In this document: positions 1 through 7,483 of the stretch, in pieces | Layout of the letters: every line of letters starts with the position of its first letter | Position numbering within the stretch: position 1 is the stretch's first letter | Assembly (NCBI GenBank): GCA_023430285.1 | Contig: JAEZAV010000158.1 | Coordinates: forward strand, 1-21,862 | Source: Methanobacteriota archaeon | Lineage (GTDB): Archaea > Methanobacteriota > Methanobacteria > Methanobacteriales > Methanobacteriaceae | Direction of reading: 5' to 3' | Length of the DNA: 21,862 bases | The notes under the pieces: generated by a model | The model's input: only the letters and a program-made list of their open reading frames with translations | Told to the model about the DNA's origin: nothing | Database searches by the model: none | Translations under genes and position numbers: made by a program

Positions 1-2389
1 TCCATATGCTTGTTTGTGGGTTGTAGTTTCCGTTTGTTGATATGAATTTTAGTCCTAGTGGTAGTATGTCCGTGACTGTGACGTTGGTTGTGTCGTCTGG
101 GCCGTTGTTAGTCACTGTTATGGTGTAGGTAACTTTCTCATTCATTCTAGGTTTAGAGTTACTAACTGTCTTGTTTATGATCAAATATGAAGTTGGCGTG
201 TTAATGGTGATCTTAACATCCTCATCATCAGCCATGGATTTAATTGTGTAAACTGAACCATTTTTTACCGTGAAACTGTAACTCACTGTGGTGTTTCTGA
301 TATCTCCTGTAACACTACTGCCATCTGGTTTGGTTACATTAACTTCAAAGTATGGTAACAACCATTTATTGTTAGTCACAGGAATGTTGGTTTCCAGAGA
401 ATAACCTAAAGTCACAAAATCTCCGGGATTAACTGTTTTAGTAGCATTAACTGTTGTGTTGAAGTTGTTGGCAGATAACTGAAGAACGTACCAGTACTCC
501 ATGTCCAGATTAGTCCCTGAATTGTTAACTTGTGTTTTGGCATTGTTAATTCCCCACCAATTCAAATTAGCATCGGTGTTTAGACCGCTGTTATTTAGGC
601 CCAAGTTGTTCTGATATATTCGGTTATAATTCAGTACATTACCAGTTCCATTAACAACAAAACCAGATCCTGAATTTTTAAGGATTGACGAGCTTAAAAC
701 TTTGTCACTGTTACCGTTCATAACGATCCCATTACCATTAGAAACTATGGAACCGTTGGAGAATAAATTACCAGAAGATGTAGAATTAAATATTAACCCT
801 GTGTTAAGGTTATTAATAATATTCACATTGTTTAAAACATTATTAACTCCATTAACAATAACTCCATTGGTATTGTTTGAAACCACAACATTGCTTAGAA
901 CATCATTGTTCCCGTTAATAGCAAGTCCATACTCATTGTCTGACACCTTATTTGGTCCTAACACAATATTGGCATTATTATAACCTATAAAAATACCAAC
1001 CCCGTTGTTTTTGACAGTATTATCGAATATGTTGTTGTTGGCTGCATATAGTGAAATACCAGCGCCGTTGTTAAACAGGTTATTATCAGACACAGAATTT
1101 CCAGAATTTTCCAACCTAATACCGGACAAAACATTGTTAAACACAGTATTAGAAGTCAGTGTAGAAATTCCCTTTCCAGATACAATTATCCCATTTTGAG
1201 AGTTATCCGAAGCTGTGTTACCATTAATCGTGGAACCACCAGAACCTGATACAGATATTCCTGATCCCTTGTTGTTGCTAGCTGTGTTACTGTTTAATGA
1301 CGATGTTCCTGTCCCAGTTATACTTATTCCATTTTGTGTGTTGTTTGAGGCGGTGTTGCTGTTTAGTGTGGTTTTACCTGAACTTGATACTGATATTCCT
1401 GATCCCTTGTTGTTGGCGGCTGTGTTGTTGTTTAGTGTTGAGGTTCCTGTTCCTGTTATGCTTATACCGCTTTGAGTGTTGTTAGAAAGGTTGTTGTTTG
1501 TCAAGGTAGAATTATCTGCATTTAACGACAAAATTCCATTATTTTTATTGTTAGATGCTGTGTTATTAATTAAACTGGAATTATACGTATTTATTAGTCG
1601 AATTCCATCGTAACCATTGTTATTTGCTGTGTTATTAATTATGGAGCTGTTAGATGAAGTTGTTGTTGTGGATCCAACCACTATTCCGTTGTTCACATTG
1701 TTGCTTACGTTGTTGTTGATTATGGTTGTGTTAACAGAACTTGCGTACACGTAGATTCCATCAACATTTCGTGTTACAGTGTTATTAGATATGTACGAAT
1801 TGATGGAAGTAGCAGAAATAATTCCCCCATTTCCTAAGCTGTTACTCACAACGTTATTGGATACATTGGAATTGATGGAAGATGATAGATATATTCCCCG
1901 ATTTGTGTTGCTGTACACTGAGTTGTTGAAGATATTTGTGTTTGAAGAGCTATCCAAGGTTATCCCGTTTTTGGTGTTACTGTAAGCTGTGTTGTTGATA
2001 ATGTTGGTGTTGTTTGAATTTGCAACATATATTCCGTAGGTATAATTAGTTACAGATAATCCTGTTATGTTCACACCTTTGGCATTGGATACTGTGATAC
2101 CAATGGCTGCTCCCTTTCCAACGAAGTTTACAGTATTATTGGCAATTATATTAACGGCATTTTTCACAGAGAATGCTAAATTTAGATAGTTCCCAGCTTT
2201 AAAAATTATGTTATCACCATTGGATATGGTAAATCCATTAACTGAAATACCACTGAAAAAATTGTTAATATCTGCTGTTGTCCATGTAGTATTATCTATA
2301 CTAACATCAGCTGCACTAACATTACTTAAACACATAAAAAAACAGATTAAACCCATAAATAGTGTTATAATGCGTTTTTTATTGTCCAT
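1..2389 (-). CDS. Adhesin-like parallel beta-helix/DUF11 surface protein (partial, C-terminus outside window)
   Basis: The reading frame is open on the minus strand from the ATG at 2389 to the window edge (796 full codons, no stop), so the C-terminus is missing. A signal peptide (KKR followed by a hydrophobic stretch ending NVSA/AD, about residues 1-27) is followed by roughly 18-20 short rungs with the pattern N-N-T-x-x-N-x-x-G-I (about residues 60-600), which is a right-handed parallel beta-helix of the NosD/PbH1 type. A WWG motif near 552-566 closes the helix, as in many methanogen adhesin-like proteins. A beta-sandwich region follows, and a DUF11 repeat begins at the edge (VTYTITVTNNGPDDTTNVTV). 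By family this is an exported, wall-associated adhesin-like protein; ligand and anchor are unknown. The start is fixed by a GGGGGTGA site 9 nt upstream. The gene is transcribed leftward, away from the 3054 gene. Confidence 0.88.
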   Translation of the reverse strand, partial: MDNKKRIITLFMGLICFFMCLSNVSAADVSIDNTTWTTADINNFFSGISVNGFTISNGDNIIFKAGNYLNLAFSVKNAVNIIANNTVNFVGKGAAIGITVSNAKGVNITGLSVTNYTYGIYVANSNNTNIINNTAYSNTKNGITLDSSSNTNIFNNSVYSNTNRGIYLSSSINSNVSNNVVSNSLGNGGIISATSINSYISNNTVTRNVDGIYVYASSVNTTIINNNVSNNVNNGIVVGSTTTTSSNSSIINNTANNNGYDGIRLINTYNSSLINNTASNNKNNGILSLNADNSTLTNNNLSNNTQSGISITGTGTSTLNNNTAANNKGSGISVSSSGKTTLNSNTASNNTQNGISITGTGTSSLNSNTASNNKGSGISVSGSGGSTINGNTASDNSQNGIIVSGKGISTLTSNTVFNNVLSGIRLENSGNSVSDNNLFNNGAGISLYAANNNIFDNTVKNNGVGIFIGYNNANIVLGPNKVSDNEYGLAINGNNDVLSNVVVSNNTNGVIVNGVNNVLNNVNIINNLNTGLIFNSTSSGNLFSNGSIVSNGNGIVMNGNSDKVLSSSILKNSGSGFVVNGTGNVLNYNRIYQNNLGLNNSGLNTDANLNWWGINNAKTQVNNSGTNLDMEYWYVLQLSANNFNTTVNATKTVNPGDFVTLGYSLETNIPVTNNKWLLPYFEVNVTKPDGSSVTGDIRNTTVSYSFTVKNGSVYTIKSMADDEDVKITINTPTSYLIINKTVSNSKPRMNEKVTYTITVTNNGPDDTTNVTVTDILPLGLKFISTNGNYNPQTSIW
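1210..1485 (-). repeat. Two-copy 138-bp tandem duplication inside the beta-helix
   Basis: Two consecutive 46-residue units (two helix rungs each) are nearly identical: both begin GISITGTGTS, and both contain NTA-N-NKGSGISVS. The plus-strand string GATATTCCTGATCCCTTG occurs at about 1254 and again at about 1392, exactly 138 bp apart. The surrounding rungs are much more diverged, so this pair looks recent. The unit boundaries are approximate. Confidence 0.7.
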
Positions 2390-2398
2390 TGCTCTATT

Positions 2399-2406
2399 TC
2401 ACCCCC
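2399..2406 (-). promoter_or_regulatory. Ribosome binding site of the 2389 adhesin gene
   Basis: GGGGGTGA on the minus strand matches the archaeal anti-Shine-Dalgarno sequence (…UCACCUCC). It lies 9 nt before the ATG at 2389 and decides that start. A TATA-like GTATAAAC sits about 45 nt further upstream (about 2446-2453), which would give a leader of roughly 30 nt. Confidence 0.75.
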
Positions 2407-2946
2407 TTTTTTGTTTTCTTGGAATGAAATGTGTGATTATTAAAGGTTTATACATTTATTATGATATAAAAAAAAAATCACAAAAAGTTGCCGTTTATAA
2501 AAAATTTAATAAAACAACAAATATGGATTTCTTTAATAAATTAACTAATTAAATAGCTTTAATATGAGATTTCATATCCATATTAAAAGTAATTAATTCA
2601 CATATATAAATTTGCTTGTTTAATTCTAAAATATGAAAATAATATTTGTAAAACCCGAAAATAAAAGTTTATTTAAAATCTTAGCCGATATCATAGATTT
2701 AATTTTTTTATTTTATTTTACGAAGGAAAATTAGGAATCACAAAAACTAGTATCAAATGTGAAATCACGCAAAGTTGTATAAAATCCATATTTAAAAAAT
2801 AACGAACCGAGATGACATTTTAATTTTTATTTTGGAATAAAAAAAATTCTAGGGATAAGTATCAGATAAATAATGTAACAGTCAACTTTATCATGTTTTA
2901 ATTTCATATTATATACTAATATAATGGGGTATTTCGAGTTTGATCC

Positions 2947-2965
2947 TTTAATCTAGGGGATTAAA
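2947..2965. repeat. Inverted repeat upstream of the 3054 gene
   Basis: TTTAATC and GATTAAA form a perfect 7-bp dyad with a 5-nt spacer TAGGG. It lies 30-40 bp downstream of the TATA-like sequence at about 2908-2917, near the expected transcription start or early leader. It could be an operator or a leader hairpin; which one cannot be told from sequence. Confidence 0.45.
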
Positions 2966-3053
2966 AATTGAAATATTTAAAGGAGTTTTTAAAGCACTAA
3001 ATAAATTGAAAATTTTAAATTTATTTAACAAAACGATCTGGAGCTGTAAAAAA

Positions 3054-3452
3054 ATGTCTGGAATGGGAGAGAAGGCACGCACAGTAGTGAGTGGTGTAGG
3101 GGAGAAGGTTTCAAGTAGTGATGAAGGAAGTGTAGTTGACTCTGTAGGTGAGAAGGTCTCGGGACTCGGAGAAAAAATTAAGGGCACAGTTAAGAGTGTT
3201 CCAAAATCAGCTTCCAAGAGTACAGATGATTTATCACTTAGAATTGATGATTATTTAGATGAGAAAAGTAGCCAGCTGATTGTTGACTGGGAACTTGCAA
3301 CCAACAACGATATAGAAAACATTGAAAAGAAATACACAAGGGTGGCACAGGATCTCTCAACTTTAGACTCTAATTTCAATGAGTATCGTGATGAAACAAA
3401 CAATAAAATAAAAAAAATAGAGGAAAGACTTGAAAAGCTCGAAAAACCTTAA
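3054..3452 (+). CDS. Small hydrophilic coiled-coil protein, function unknown
   Basis: The product is 132 residues, highly charged, without signal peptide or membrane segment. The N-terminal half repeats a short amphipathic pattern, V-S-G-x-G-E-K-V or -I (MSGMGEK, VSGVGEKVSS, VDSVGEKVSG, LGEKIKG), with Gly-Glu-Lys recurring about every 7 to 20 residues. The C-terminal half (about residues 85-132) has the heptads of a coiled coil and ends EERLEKLEKP. The ATG at 3054 is chosen over the in-frame TTG at 3006 because GGAG lies 10 nt before it and the extra 16 residues do not resemble the repeat. An oligo-T terminator follows. I do not recognise the family; the repeat recalls LEA-like or apolipoprotein-like amphipathic segments, but that is only a resemblance. 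A cytoplasmic oligomeric protein is likely. Confidence 0.7.
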   Translation: MSGMGEKARTVVSGVGEKVSSSDEGSVVDSVGEKVSGLGEKIKGTVKSVPKSASKSTDDLSLRIDDYLDEKSSQLIVDWELATNNDIENIEKKYTRVAQDLSTLDSNFNEYRDETNNKIKKIEERLEKLEKP

Positions 3453-3467
3453 AAAGTTTCGATAAAG

Positions 3468-3480
3468 TTTTTTTATTTTT
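3468..3480 (+). terminator. Oligo-T terminator after the 3054 gene
   Basis: T7-A-T5 begins 16 nt after the TAA at 3450-3452. Oligo-T stretches without a strong stem are the usual archaeal intrinsic terminators. Confidence 0.6.
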
Positions 3481-3548
3481 AATTCATTTTCATAAATTCA
3501 TTTTTAAGAAATTTACACCCTATTTTTTTTGACACAAAGACATTTTAG

Positions 3549-3601
3549 CCATAATTATGGTTGAAAATGATATTATGGTTCAACTTAACACTATTTTCAA
3601 C
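3549..3601. repeat. Palindrome and long-armed inverted repeat at the 3' end of the 3597 gene
   Basis: CCATAATTATGG (3549-3560) is a perfect palindrome. Overlapping its end, GTTGAAAAT (3560-3568) pairs perfectly with ATTTTCAAC (3593-3601), which spans the TGA stop of the leftward gene. ATTATGGTT also occurs twice in direct orientation within this stretch. A 3' hairpin that ends or protects the leftward transcript is the simplest reading. Confidence 0.4.
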
Positions 3602-4664
3602 TTGGAAATGGTTTTACTGGGTTCAAGCTCACGTTGTCTATGGTGTTTTTCGCGATGGTTGTTGAGATGTCTTTGAAGATTGAAGAGTAATTGTAAATTC
3701 CCCCTCCCTTGATGGATGCGTAGTTTTTTGTGACTGTGCTGAAGTGCAGGTTGATTAATCCGTAGTTACTGATTCCTCCTCCGTAACTGGCAACATTTGA
3801 ATTTATTTGGGTCACAAATATATCGAATATTCCGTTGTTGTTGTAAATTCCACCACCTTCAATGGCTTTATTTCCATTTATGTAAGAACTGACCATGGAT
3901 ATCACACAGTGATCGTTGTTTATCCCACCACCAATCTCAGCTTTATTATTTGAAACACTGGATTGGTAGAGCTGCAGTTCTCCCTTTGAATTAATTCCTC
4001 CGCCCATTTCTGCGATGTTTGAAAGAATATTGGTTCTCATGATGTAGGCTGTGTTAAGATTTTGAATTCCTCCACCATTGTAGCTGCAACTGTTGTTTGA
4101 AATGGTGGATCCCCTAATGTTGACAGTACCTTCGTTGTAAATTCCACCACCGTCATTGGCCCTGTTGGCTGTAACACAAGAATATTTCATGGTTAGTGTG
4201 CCTTGGTTTCGAATTCCCCCACCTAAAGAACTTTTACCATTGGTCAAGGTTAATCCTTCTATTTGAACATCTCCAGAGTTTTTGATCCAAACACAAGAAC
4301 TTTTATTGTTCCCGTTGATCACGGTGTTTTTAGAACCGTTACCAACTAACTTAACATTCTTATTTATCACTAGATTTTCAAAGTAAACTCCCTTGGATAC
4401 AACCACACAAAAATTACCACTTCCAACATTTATGGCTTTTTGTATGGTTCTAAATGCCTGTTTAAGATCTTTTCCAGTATTATTATCGTTTCCTTTCATA
4501 TCAACGTAGTAAACACTAATACTGTTTGATGTTGTATGAGAACTCTGAACCAACTTGCCCCCATGACTCACGGTTTGGGATGCATCTGTATCTTGGCTTG
4601 CAGATGCTGTTCCTAAAATTATTAAAATTATTAACGGTATGAATACAATTTTCAGATTTTTCAT
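3597..4664 (-). CDS. Short secreted parallel beta-helix protein (GGGIYN repeats)
   Basis: The product is 355 residues. A signal peptide (MKNLKIVFIPLIILIILGTASAS) is followed by a probable dockable N-terminal cap (VYYVDMKGNDNNTG) and then by at least eight rungs that end in GGGI-N or GGGIYN (about residues 145-340), the pattern of polymorphic-membrane-protein/beta-helix repeats in Methanobacteriales adhesin-like proteins. It has no DUF11 or Ig repeats, no WWG motif and no C-terminal anchor, so it is either released or held by contact with other wall proteins. The start at 4664 is set by TGGAGG 8 nt upstream; an ATG eight codons earlier (4688) is in frame but would place that site inside the gene. 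Ligand and role are unknown. Confidence 0.82.
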   Translation of the reverse strand: MKNLKIVFIPLIILIILGTASASQDTDASQTVSHGGKLVQSSHTTSNSISVYYVDMKGNDNNTGKDLKQAFRTIQKAINVGSGNFCVVVSKGVYFENLVINKNVKLVGNGSKNTVINGNNKSSCVWIKNSGDVQIEGLTLTNGKSSLGGGIRNQGTLTMKYSCVTANRANDGGGIYNEGTVNIRGSTISNNSCSYNGGGIQNLNTAYIMRTNILSNIAEMGGGINSKGELQLYQSSVSNNKAEIGGGINNDHCVISMVSSYINGNKAIEGGGIYNNNGIFDIFVTQINSNVASYGGGISNYGLINLHFSTVTKNYASIKGGGIYNYSSIFKDISTTIAKNTIDNVSLNPVKPFPS

Positions 4665-4672
4665 GAACCAAA

Positions 4673-4678
4673 CCTCCA
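4673..4678 (-). promoter_or_regulatory. Ribosome binding site deciding the 4664 start
   Basis: TGGAGG on the minus strand, 8 nt upstream of the ATG at 4664. It falls inside the longer reading frame that starts at 4688, which argues against the longer start. Confidence 0.7.
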
Positions 4679-4867
4679 GAAATCTCATTTTTAGGGATTC
4701 ATTAAGAATCGTCCTAAAAAAATCACTTACCCCAATCTAATGTTAAATACTTTTAATGTAAAAGTTAGACCATATATATTTATTCATTATATTATCTATT
4801 TATGGAGATTTATTATCATGATTCTCATAATATACAAAGAAAATTCTATGTTTGTTCAGATTAGATC

Positions 4868-4884
4868 AAAAAAAATAGAAAAAA
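4868..4884 (-). terminator. Oligo-T terminator after the DUF4013 gene
   Basis: On the minus strand a T6 and a T8 run lie within 25 nt after the stop of the 4892-5710 gene (A8 at 4868-4875 and A6 at 4879-4884 on the plus strand). Confidence 0.5.
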
Positions 4885-4891
4885 TGGAAGA

Positions 4892-5710
4892 TTAAAGTGT
4901 TAGTTCTGGATCTTCACTGGAATCAGTTTCATTTTCTAATTCAAGGACTGATCTGTACATGAGACTGGCACTTCTAAAGAGAAATATCGCTGCAAATGGC
5001 CCTACTGTGAAGGCGCTAATGATTGTTCCTATAAATTTAACATGTGCCATTCCAAAAACAGACTTTAATACTATTCCAATTATTAAAATTGCTGCATATA
5101 TAACTACGGTGACAAGGAACCATCCAATATAACTGCCTAATCCAAGTTCAGATATCTTAGTCCTGATTTCACTGAATTTAAAAGCGAAACTCATATTATT
5201 TTCGTTGTGTGCCATGTTACCAATGCCCATGAGGATAATTGGATAAACCAGAAGGTAGTAAAGTCCTGCAATTATTAACATTGTCATCAAAATAATTTTT
5301 GCAAAGCCAGCTTCTCCAAGTCCCGATGAAAACATATAGTAACCCACAAACATTCCAAAGACCATGAAAATTAATATGAGTGGGATAATGTAGACAATGA
5401 TAACGATAATTAACTTAATTCCATCTATGAACATACTTTTCCAGTTTCCAAAATCTGGCAAAACATCTGATCCATTGATAGATGAATTTAATATCCTTAA
5501 GTTGTAGCCAACTTTTAAAACGGCAATTATGATTGTTAAAATTATTAAAAGTCCCAGCAAAATATTTTTAACTCCCATAGATAACAGTAGGGAATAAAGT
5601 TCACCTAACAAAATTATTACCCCTAAAATTAGAAAATTCTTTTTATTTGAAAGGGGATAACCCAATGAATTCTTAACAATATCTCCAATATCCAATGTTA
5701 AAGCCTCCAT
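4892..5710 (-). CDS. DUF4013 family integral membrane protein
   Basis: The 272-residue product has about six membrane segments (approximately 26-46, 49-68, 98-126, 137-164, 194-216 and 228-247). A soluble loop with the DUF4013-like motif NSSINGSDVLPDFGNW (75-90) sits between segments two and three. The C-terminal tail is acidic (ETDSSEDPELTL). Proteins of this kind, typically starting with a short amphipathic segment then a paired hydrophobic hairpin, are common in Methanobacteriales and have no assigned function. The ATG at 5710 is the first in frame; the upstream sequence has only weak ribosome-binding character. It stands alone, with a terminator behind it. The family call rests on overall pattern and the loop motif, not on a search. 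Confidence 0.72.
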   Translation of the reverse strand: MEALTLDIGDIVKNSLGYPLSNKKNFLILGVIILLGELYSLLLSMGVKNILLGLLIILTIIIAVLKVGYNLRILNSSINGSDVLPDFGNWKSMFIDGIKLIIVIIVYIIPLILIFMVFGMFVGYYMFSSGLGEAGFAKIILMTMLIIAGLYYLLVYPIILMGIGNMAHNENNMSFAFKFSEIRTKISELGLGSYIGWFLVTVVIYAAILIIGIVLKSVFGMAHVKFIGTIISAFTVGPFAAIFLFRSASLMYRSVLELENETDSSEDPELTL

Positions 5711-5893
5711 GATTTTTTTCTAAATTTCTTCACGATATGATCTTAGTCTCATTTCAAGTTACTTAAACTTTGATGAATCATTCCAGGGGTTTACGGTAAA
5801 CTAAATAAATTTAAGTTTCACAGGGGCAGATATGGGTTAGGGAAAAATTAAAGCTATTTCAAGACGTATAAATTATTAAATGATCATTTTTCT

Positions 5894-5901
5894 GGGGAAG
5901 G
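5894..5901 (+). promoter_or_regulatory. Ribosome binding site of the 5905 gene
   Basis: GGGGAAGG, 3 nt before the ATG at 5905; the spacing is short but it is the only purine-rich site. A TATA-like GTATAAATT lies at about 5866-5874. Confidence 0.45.
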
Positions 5902-5904
5902 TTC

Positions 5905-6900
5905 ATGGATAAAGATACATTAATCAAGCACAAGCTCATGATGCAGAGCGATAAGATAAACAAATATCTTATGAACAGAATTAATGGACTGTATTCATTG
6001 ATTTTGATAGCTTTAATACTGAATATACTCATTTATTTAGAATTTAACAGCATAAATTTTCTTTTTAATGTGGAAAATAGGTTAGAGTTCATGGTTTTTA
6101 TTTTAACTGTGATACTGGTGGATGCCACATTATCACTACTGTCCTTCACCTATCTCCTGGTTATTAAAGAGGATGATCAAAATTCAATGGATTTTAAGGG
6201 AACAATAATACTCAGTGATAAATCAGCTGGAGAAATAAGCTACATAATCAAAAATTGGAAGGATGGCCTGAGAACTAAATCAAGACATTTACAAAGTCAG
6301 AAAAAAAAGTTACTGGAATACATTGATAAAATTGGAATTAAAGATGGAAATTTAGACTCAGAACCCAGAAACAAACACGGCAAACATGAAAAAAGAGGCG
6401 ATGGCAATAAACTACGGGAAATAGATAGGGATAGCAGATTGCCCACCTACGTAATTGAATCCAAATTAATTCAAATAAGCAAAGATTTAGATGTTTTTGA
6501 TGATGATCTAGAAGAACTGGAAAGAAACGATGAAGATCATGAACTTAAATCTTCCCTCAAGGAAGCAAGGGATCTGTATGAAAAATTAAAGGACCTTGAA
6601 AATGAAATCCTTGAAAATTTAACCCTCCTAGAATATTCCATGGAGATCTACAACTTCAAAACTTTGAAGATCATAGGAAAACTATTTTTTCAAAGTTCCA
6701 TATCCATAATAATTGGATTTTTCATACTGGGCCTTTTAATATTTGCACTTCAAAATGACGTAATATTAGGAGTCCTCCAAAGCTTTGGAAGTATACTTCT
6801 ACAACTCATCATATTCTTTGCATCCATTTTCATAATAGATGGTTCATGGTCATTTTTAAGGGCAGTATACTCATTTTTCAAACTTTACATCCGAGATTAA
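5905..6900 (+). CDS. Membrane protein with central cytoplasmic coiled coil, function unknown
   Basis: The 331-residue product has two membrane segments near the N-terminus (about 28-46 and 62-87) and two near the C-terminus (about 259-283 and 290-314). These enclose a charged domain of about 170 residues. That domain holds a Lys-rich stretch (SQKKKLLEYI, 131-140), a low-complexity basic linker (RNKHGKHEKRGDG, 155-167) and an acidic helical part (DDDLEELERNDEDHE, 199-213) with coiled-coil heptads up to 245. No signal peptide, enzyme motif or known family is recognised. By symmetry the central domain should be cytoplasmic and could scaffold or sense; that is inference. It is flanked by oppositely oriented genes and seems to be a single-gene unit. 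Confidence 0.75.
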   Translation: MDKDTLIKHKLMMQSDKINKYLMNRINGLYSLILIALILNILIYLEFNSINFLFNVENRLEFMVFILTVILVDATLSLLSFTYLLVIKEDDQNSMDFKGTIILSDKSAGEISYIIKNWKDGLRTKSRHLQSQKKKLLEYIDKIGIKDGNLDSEPRNKHGKHEKRGDGNKLREIDRDSRLPTYVIESKLIQISKDLDVFDDDLEELERNDEDHELKSSLKEARDLYEKLKDLENEILENLTLLEYSMEIYNFKTLKIIGKLFFQSSISIIIGFFILGLLIFALQNDVILGVLQSFGSILLQLIIFFASIFIIDGSWSFLRAVYSFFKLYIRD

Positions 6901-6975
6901 CCAATAAATGTTAAACATATATCATCAAAAAAAGTATACTTCAACCTAAGTTTAGTTTTGGATCATTTAGAGATA

Positions 6976-7272
6976 TCATTCTTGGGAGTAATTTGACATC
7001 TCATTTACATCGTAGAAAATTTTGCAGAAAAATTTACATGCAGATTTAAGTTCCAATTTACCTTTTTCAGTGAGTGCGTAGGTTTTAGCTTCATCTACAG
7101 TTATTAGTTCATTCCTTCTGAGTTCCTTAAGTGCGGGATAGATGGTACCGGGACTGGGCTTGGTTCCTCGCCTTTTTTCAAATTCCCTTGATATTTCTGC
7201 CCCATTCATTTCACTCTTTTTCAAAGTCCAGAGTATGAGAAAGGTTAAATATCCCTTCATATCGCACTGCAT
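6976..7272 (-). CDS. PadR family transcriptional regulator
   Basis: The 98-residue product is a stand-alone winged helix of the PadR N-terminal type. Helix 1 is KGYLTFLILWTLKKSEMNGA, then EISREFEKRRGTKPSPGTIYPALKEL shows the family signature (K/R-x-S-P-G-T-I-Y-P-x-L), followed by the wing (ITVDEAKTYALTEKGK) and a short C-terminal helix for dimerisation. PadR proteins usually repress their own gene and a neighbouring effector gene, and many respond to small ligands. A 16-bp dyad overlaps this gene's start codon, consistent with autorepression. No clear ribosome binding site precedes 7272, so translation may be leaderless; an in-frame ATG at 7260 is an alternative. The divergent neighbour is a probable Cys-rich peptide gene. 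Confidence 0.9.
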   Translation of the reverse strand: MQCDMKGYLTFLILWTLKKSEMNGAEISREFEKRRGTKPSPGTIYPALKELRRNELITVDEAKTYALTEKGKLELKSACKFFCKIFYDVNEMSNYSQE

Positions 7273-7285
7273 ACTAATTTGTATG
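7270..7285. promoter_or_regulatory. Probable PadR operator overlapping its start codon
   Basis: CATAC-TAATTT-GTATG is a perfect 5-bp dyad with a 6-bp AT spacer. The left arm contains the start codon (minus strand) of the PadR gene. A TATA-like stretch lies at about 7296-7306, which would place the transcription start inside or beside the dyad, the usual site for a self-repressing operator. Binding is inferred, not shown. Confidence 0.5.
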
Positions 7286-7333
7286 GTTTGGGGCTATTAA
7301 ATTGTATCGGAAGATCAATATTGGATGCCCGAT

Positions 7334-7344
7334 AAATATATATG
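7334..7344 (+). promoter_or_regulatory. TATA box for the 7391 peptide gene
   Basis: AAATATATATG is a strong archaeal TATA element. The predicted start of transcription, about 25 bp downstream (about 7362-7366), lies just before the GGGGGTGA site at 7379. Because the element is nearly symmetric it could also serve the leftward PadR gene. Confidence 0.5.
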
Positions 7345-7378
7345 TTTTTTGTTGCATATCGTATATAAAGACAGAAAT

Positions 7379-7386
7379 GGGGGTGA
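7379..7386 (+). promoter_or_regulatory. Strong ribosome binding site in front of an AUA codon
   Basis: GGGGGTGA is followed after 4 nt (GATC) by ATA at 7391. The same 4-nt spacing separates GGAGGTGA from ATG at the adhesin gene start at 17786. No ATG, GTG or TTG in the open frame lies at a usable distance. Confidence 0.55.
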
Positions 7387-7390
7387 GATC

Positions 7391-7483
7391 ATATTAGTAA
7401 GTTTTGAACTTCAGCACTGGTGCTGCGGACCTAAAGGCTGTGAATTAGAAATAGTTTACGGAGAAATGATAGACGCAGAATAA
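7391..7483 (+). CDS. Probable 30-residue Cys-rich peptide with AUA start
   Basis: The frame opened by ATA at 7391 encodes 30 residues with a compact motif HWCCGPKGCE (9-18) and an acidic tail ending EMIDAE. Three cysteines, a Trp and the central Gly-Pro could bind a metal or form a disulfide. The case for a gene is positional: a TATA box at 7334, a perfect ribosome binding site with 4-nt spacing, and a T10 terminator at 7514. The start codon is AUA rather than AUG, so it may be a non-standard start or a gene silenced by a G-to-A change. An in-frame TTG at 7352 exists but lies upstream of the expected transcript start. It is divergent from the PadR gene, which might control it. I know of no family for it. 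Confidence 0.45.
   Translation: MLVSFELQHWCCGPKGCELEIVYGEMIDAE

Larger units (their letters stand above)
2390..3053. other. AT-rich intergenic region between divergent genes
   Basis: This stretch holds no convincing gene; stops are frequent in all frames and the antisense frame over the 3054 gene is a shadow. It contains the ribosome binding site and probable TATA box of the leftward adhesin gene, a TATA-like TTATATACTA (about 2908-2917) for the rightward gene, and an inverted repeat at 2947-2965. The rest is very AT-rich with many A and T runs and no recognised element. Confidence 0.6.

Noticed and set aside
702..1475. Several Leu/Pro-rich plus-strand frames
   Set aside because: They are antisense shadows of the Asn/Thr-rich beta-helix encoded on the minus strand, which is continuous from 2389 to the edge.
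2208..2552. 114-codon plus-strand frame across the adhesin start
   Set aside because: Its first half is the antisense of the adhesin signal peptide and its second half is AT-rich intergenic DNA; there is no ribosome binding site.
2562..2577. Short dyad ATATGA/TCATAT in the intergenic region
   Set aside because: A 6-bp AT-only dyad far from either promoter is expected by chance in DNA this AT-rich.
2948..3217. 89-codon frame on the minus strand
   Set aside because: It is antisense to the 3054 gene, has Pro/Ser-rich shadow composition, and lacks a ribosome binding site.
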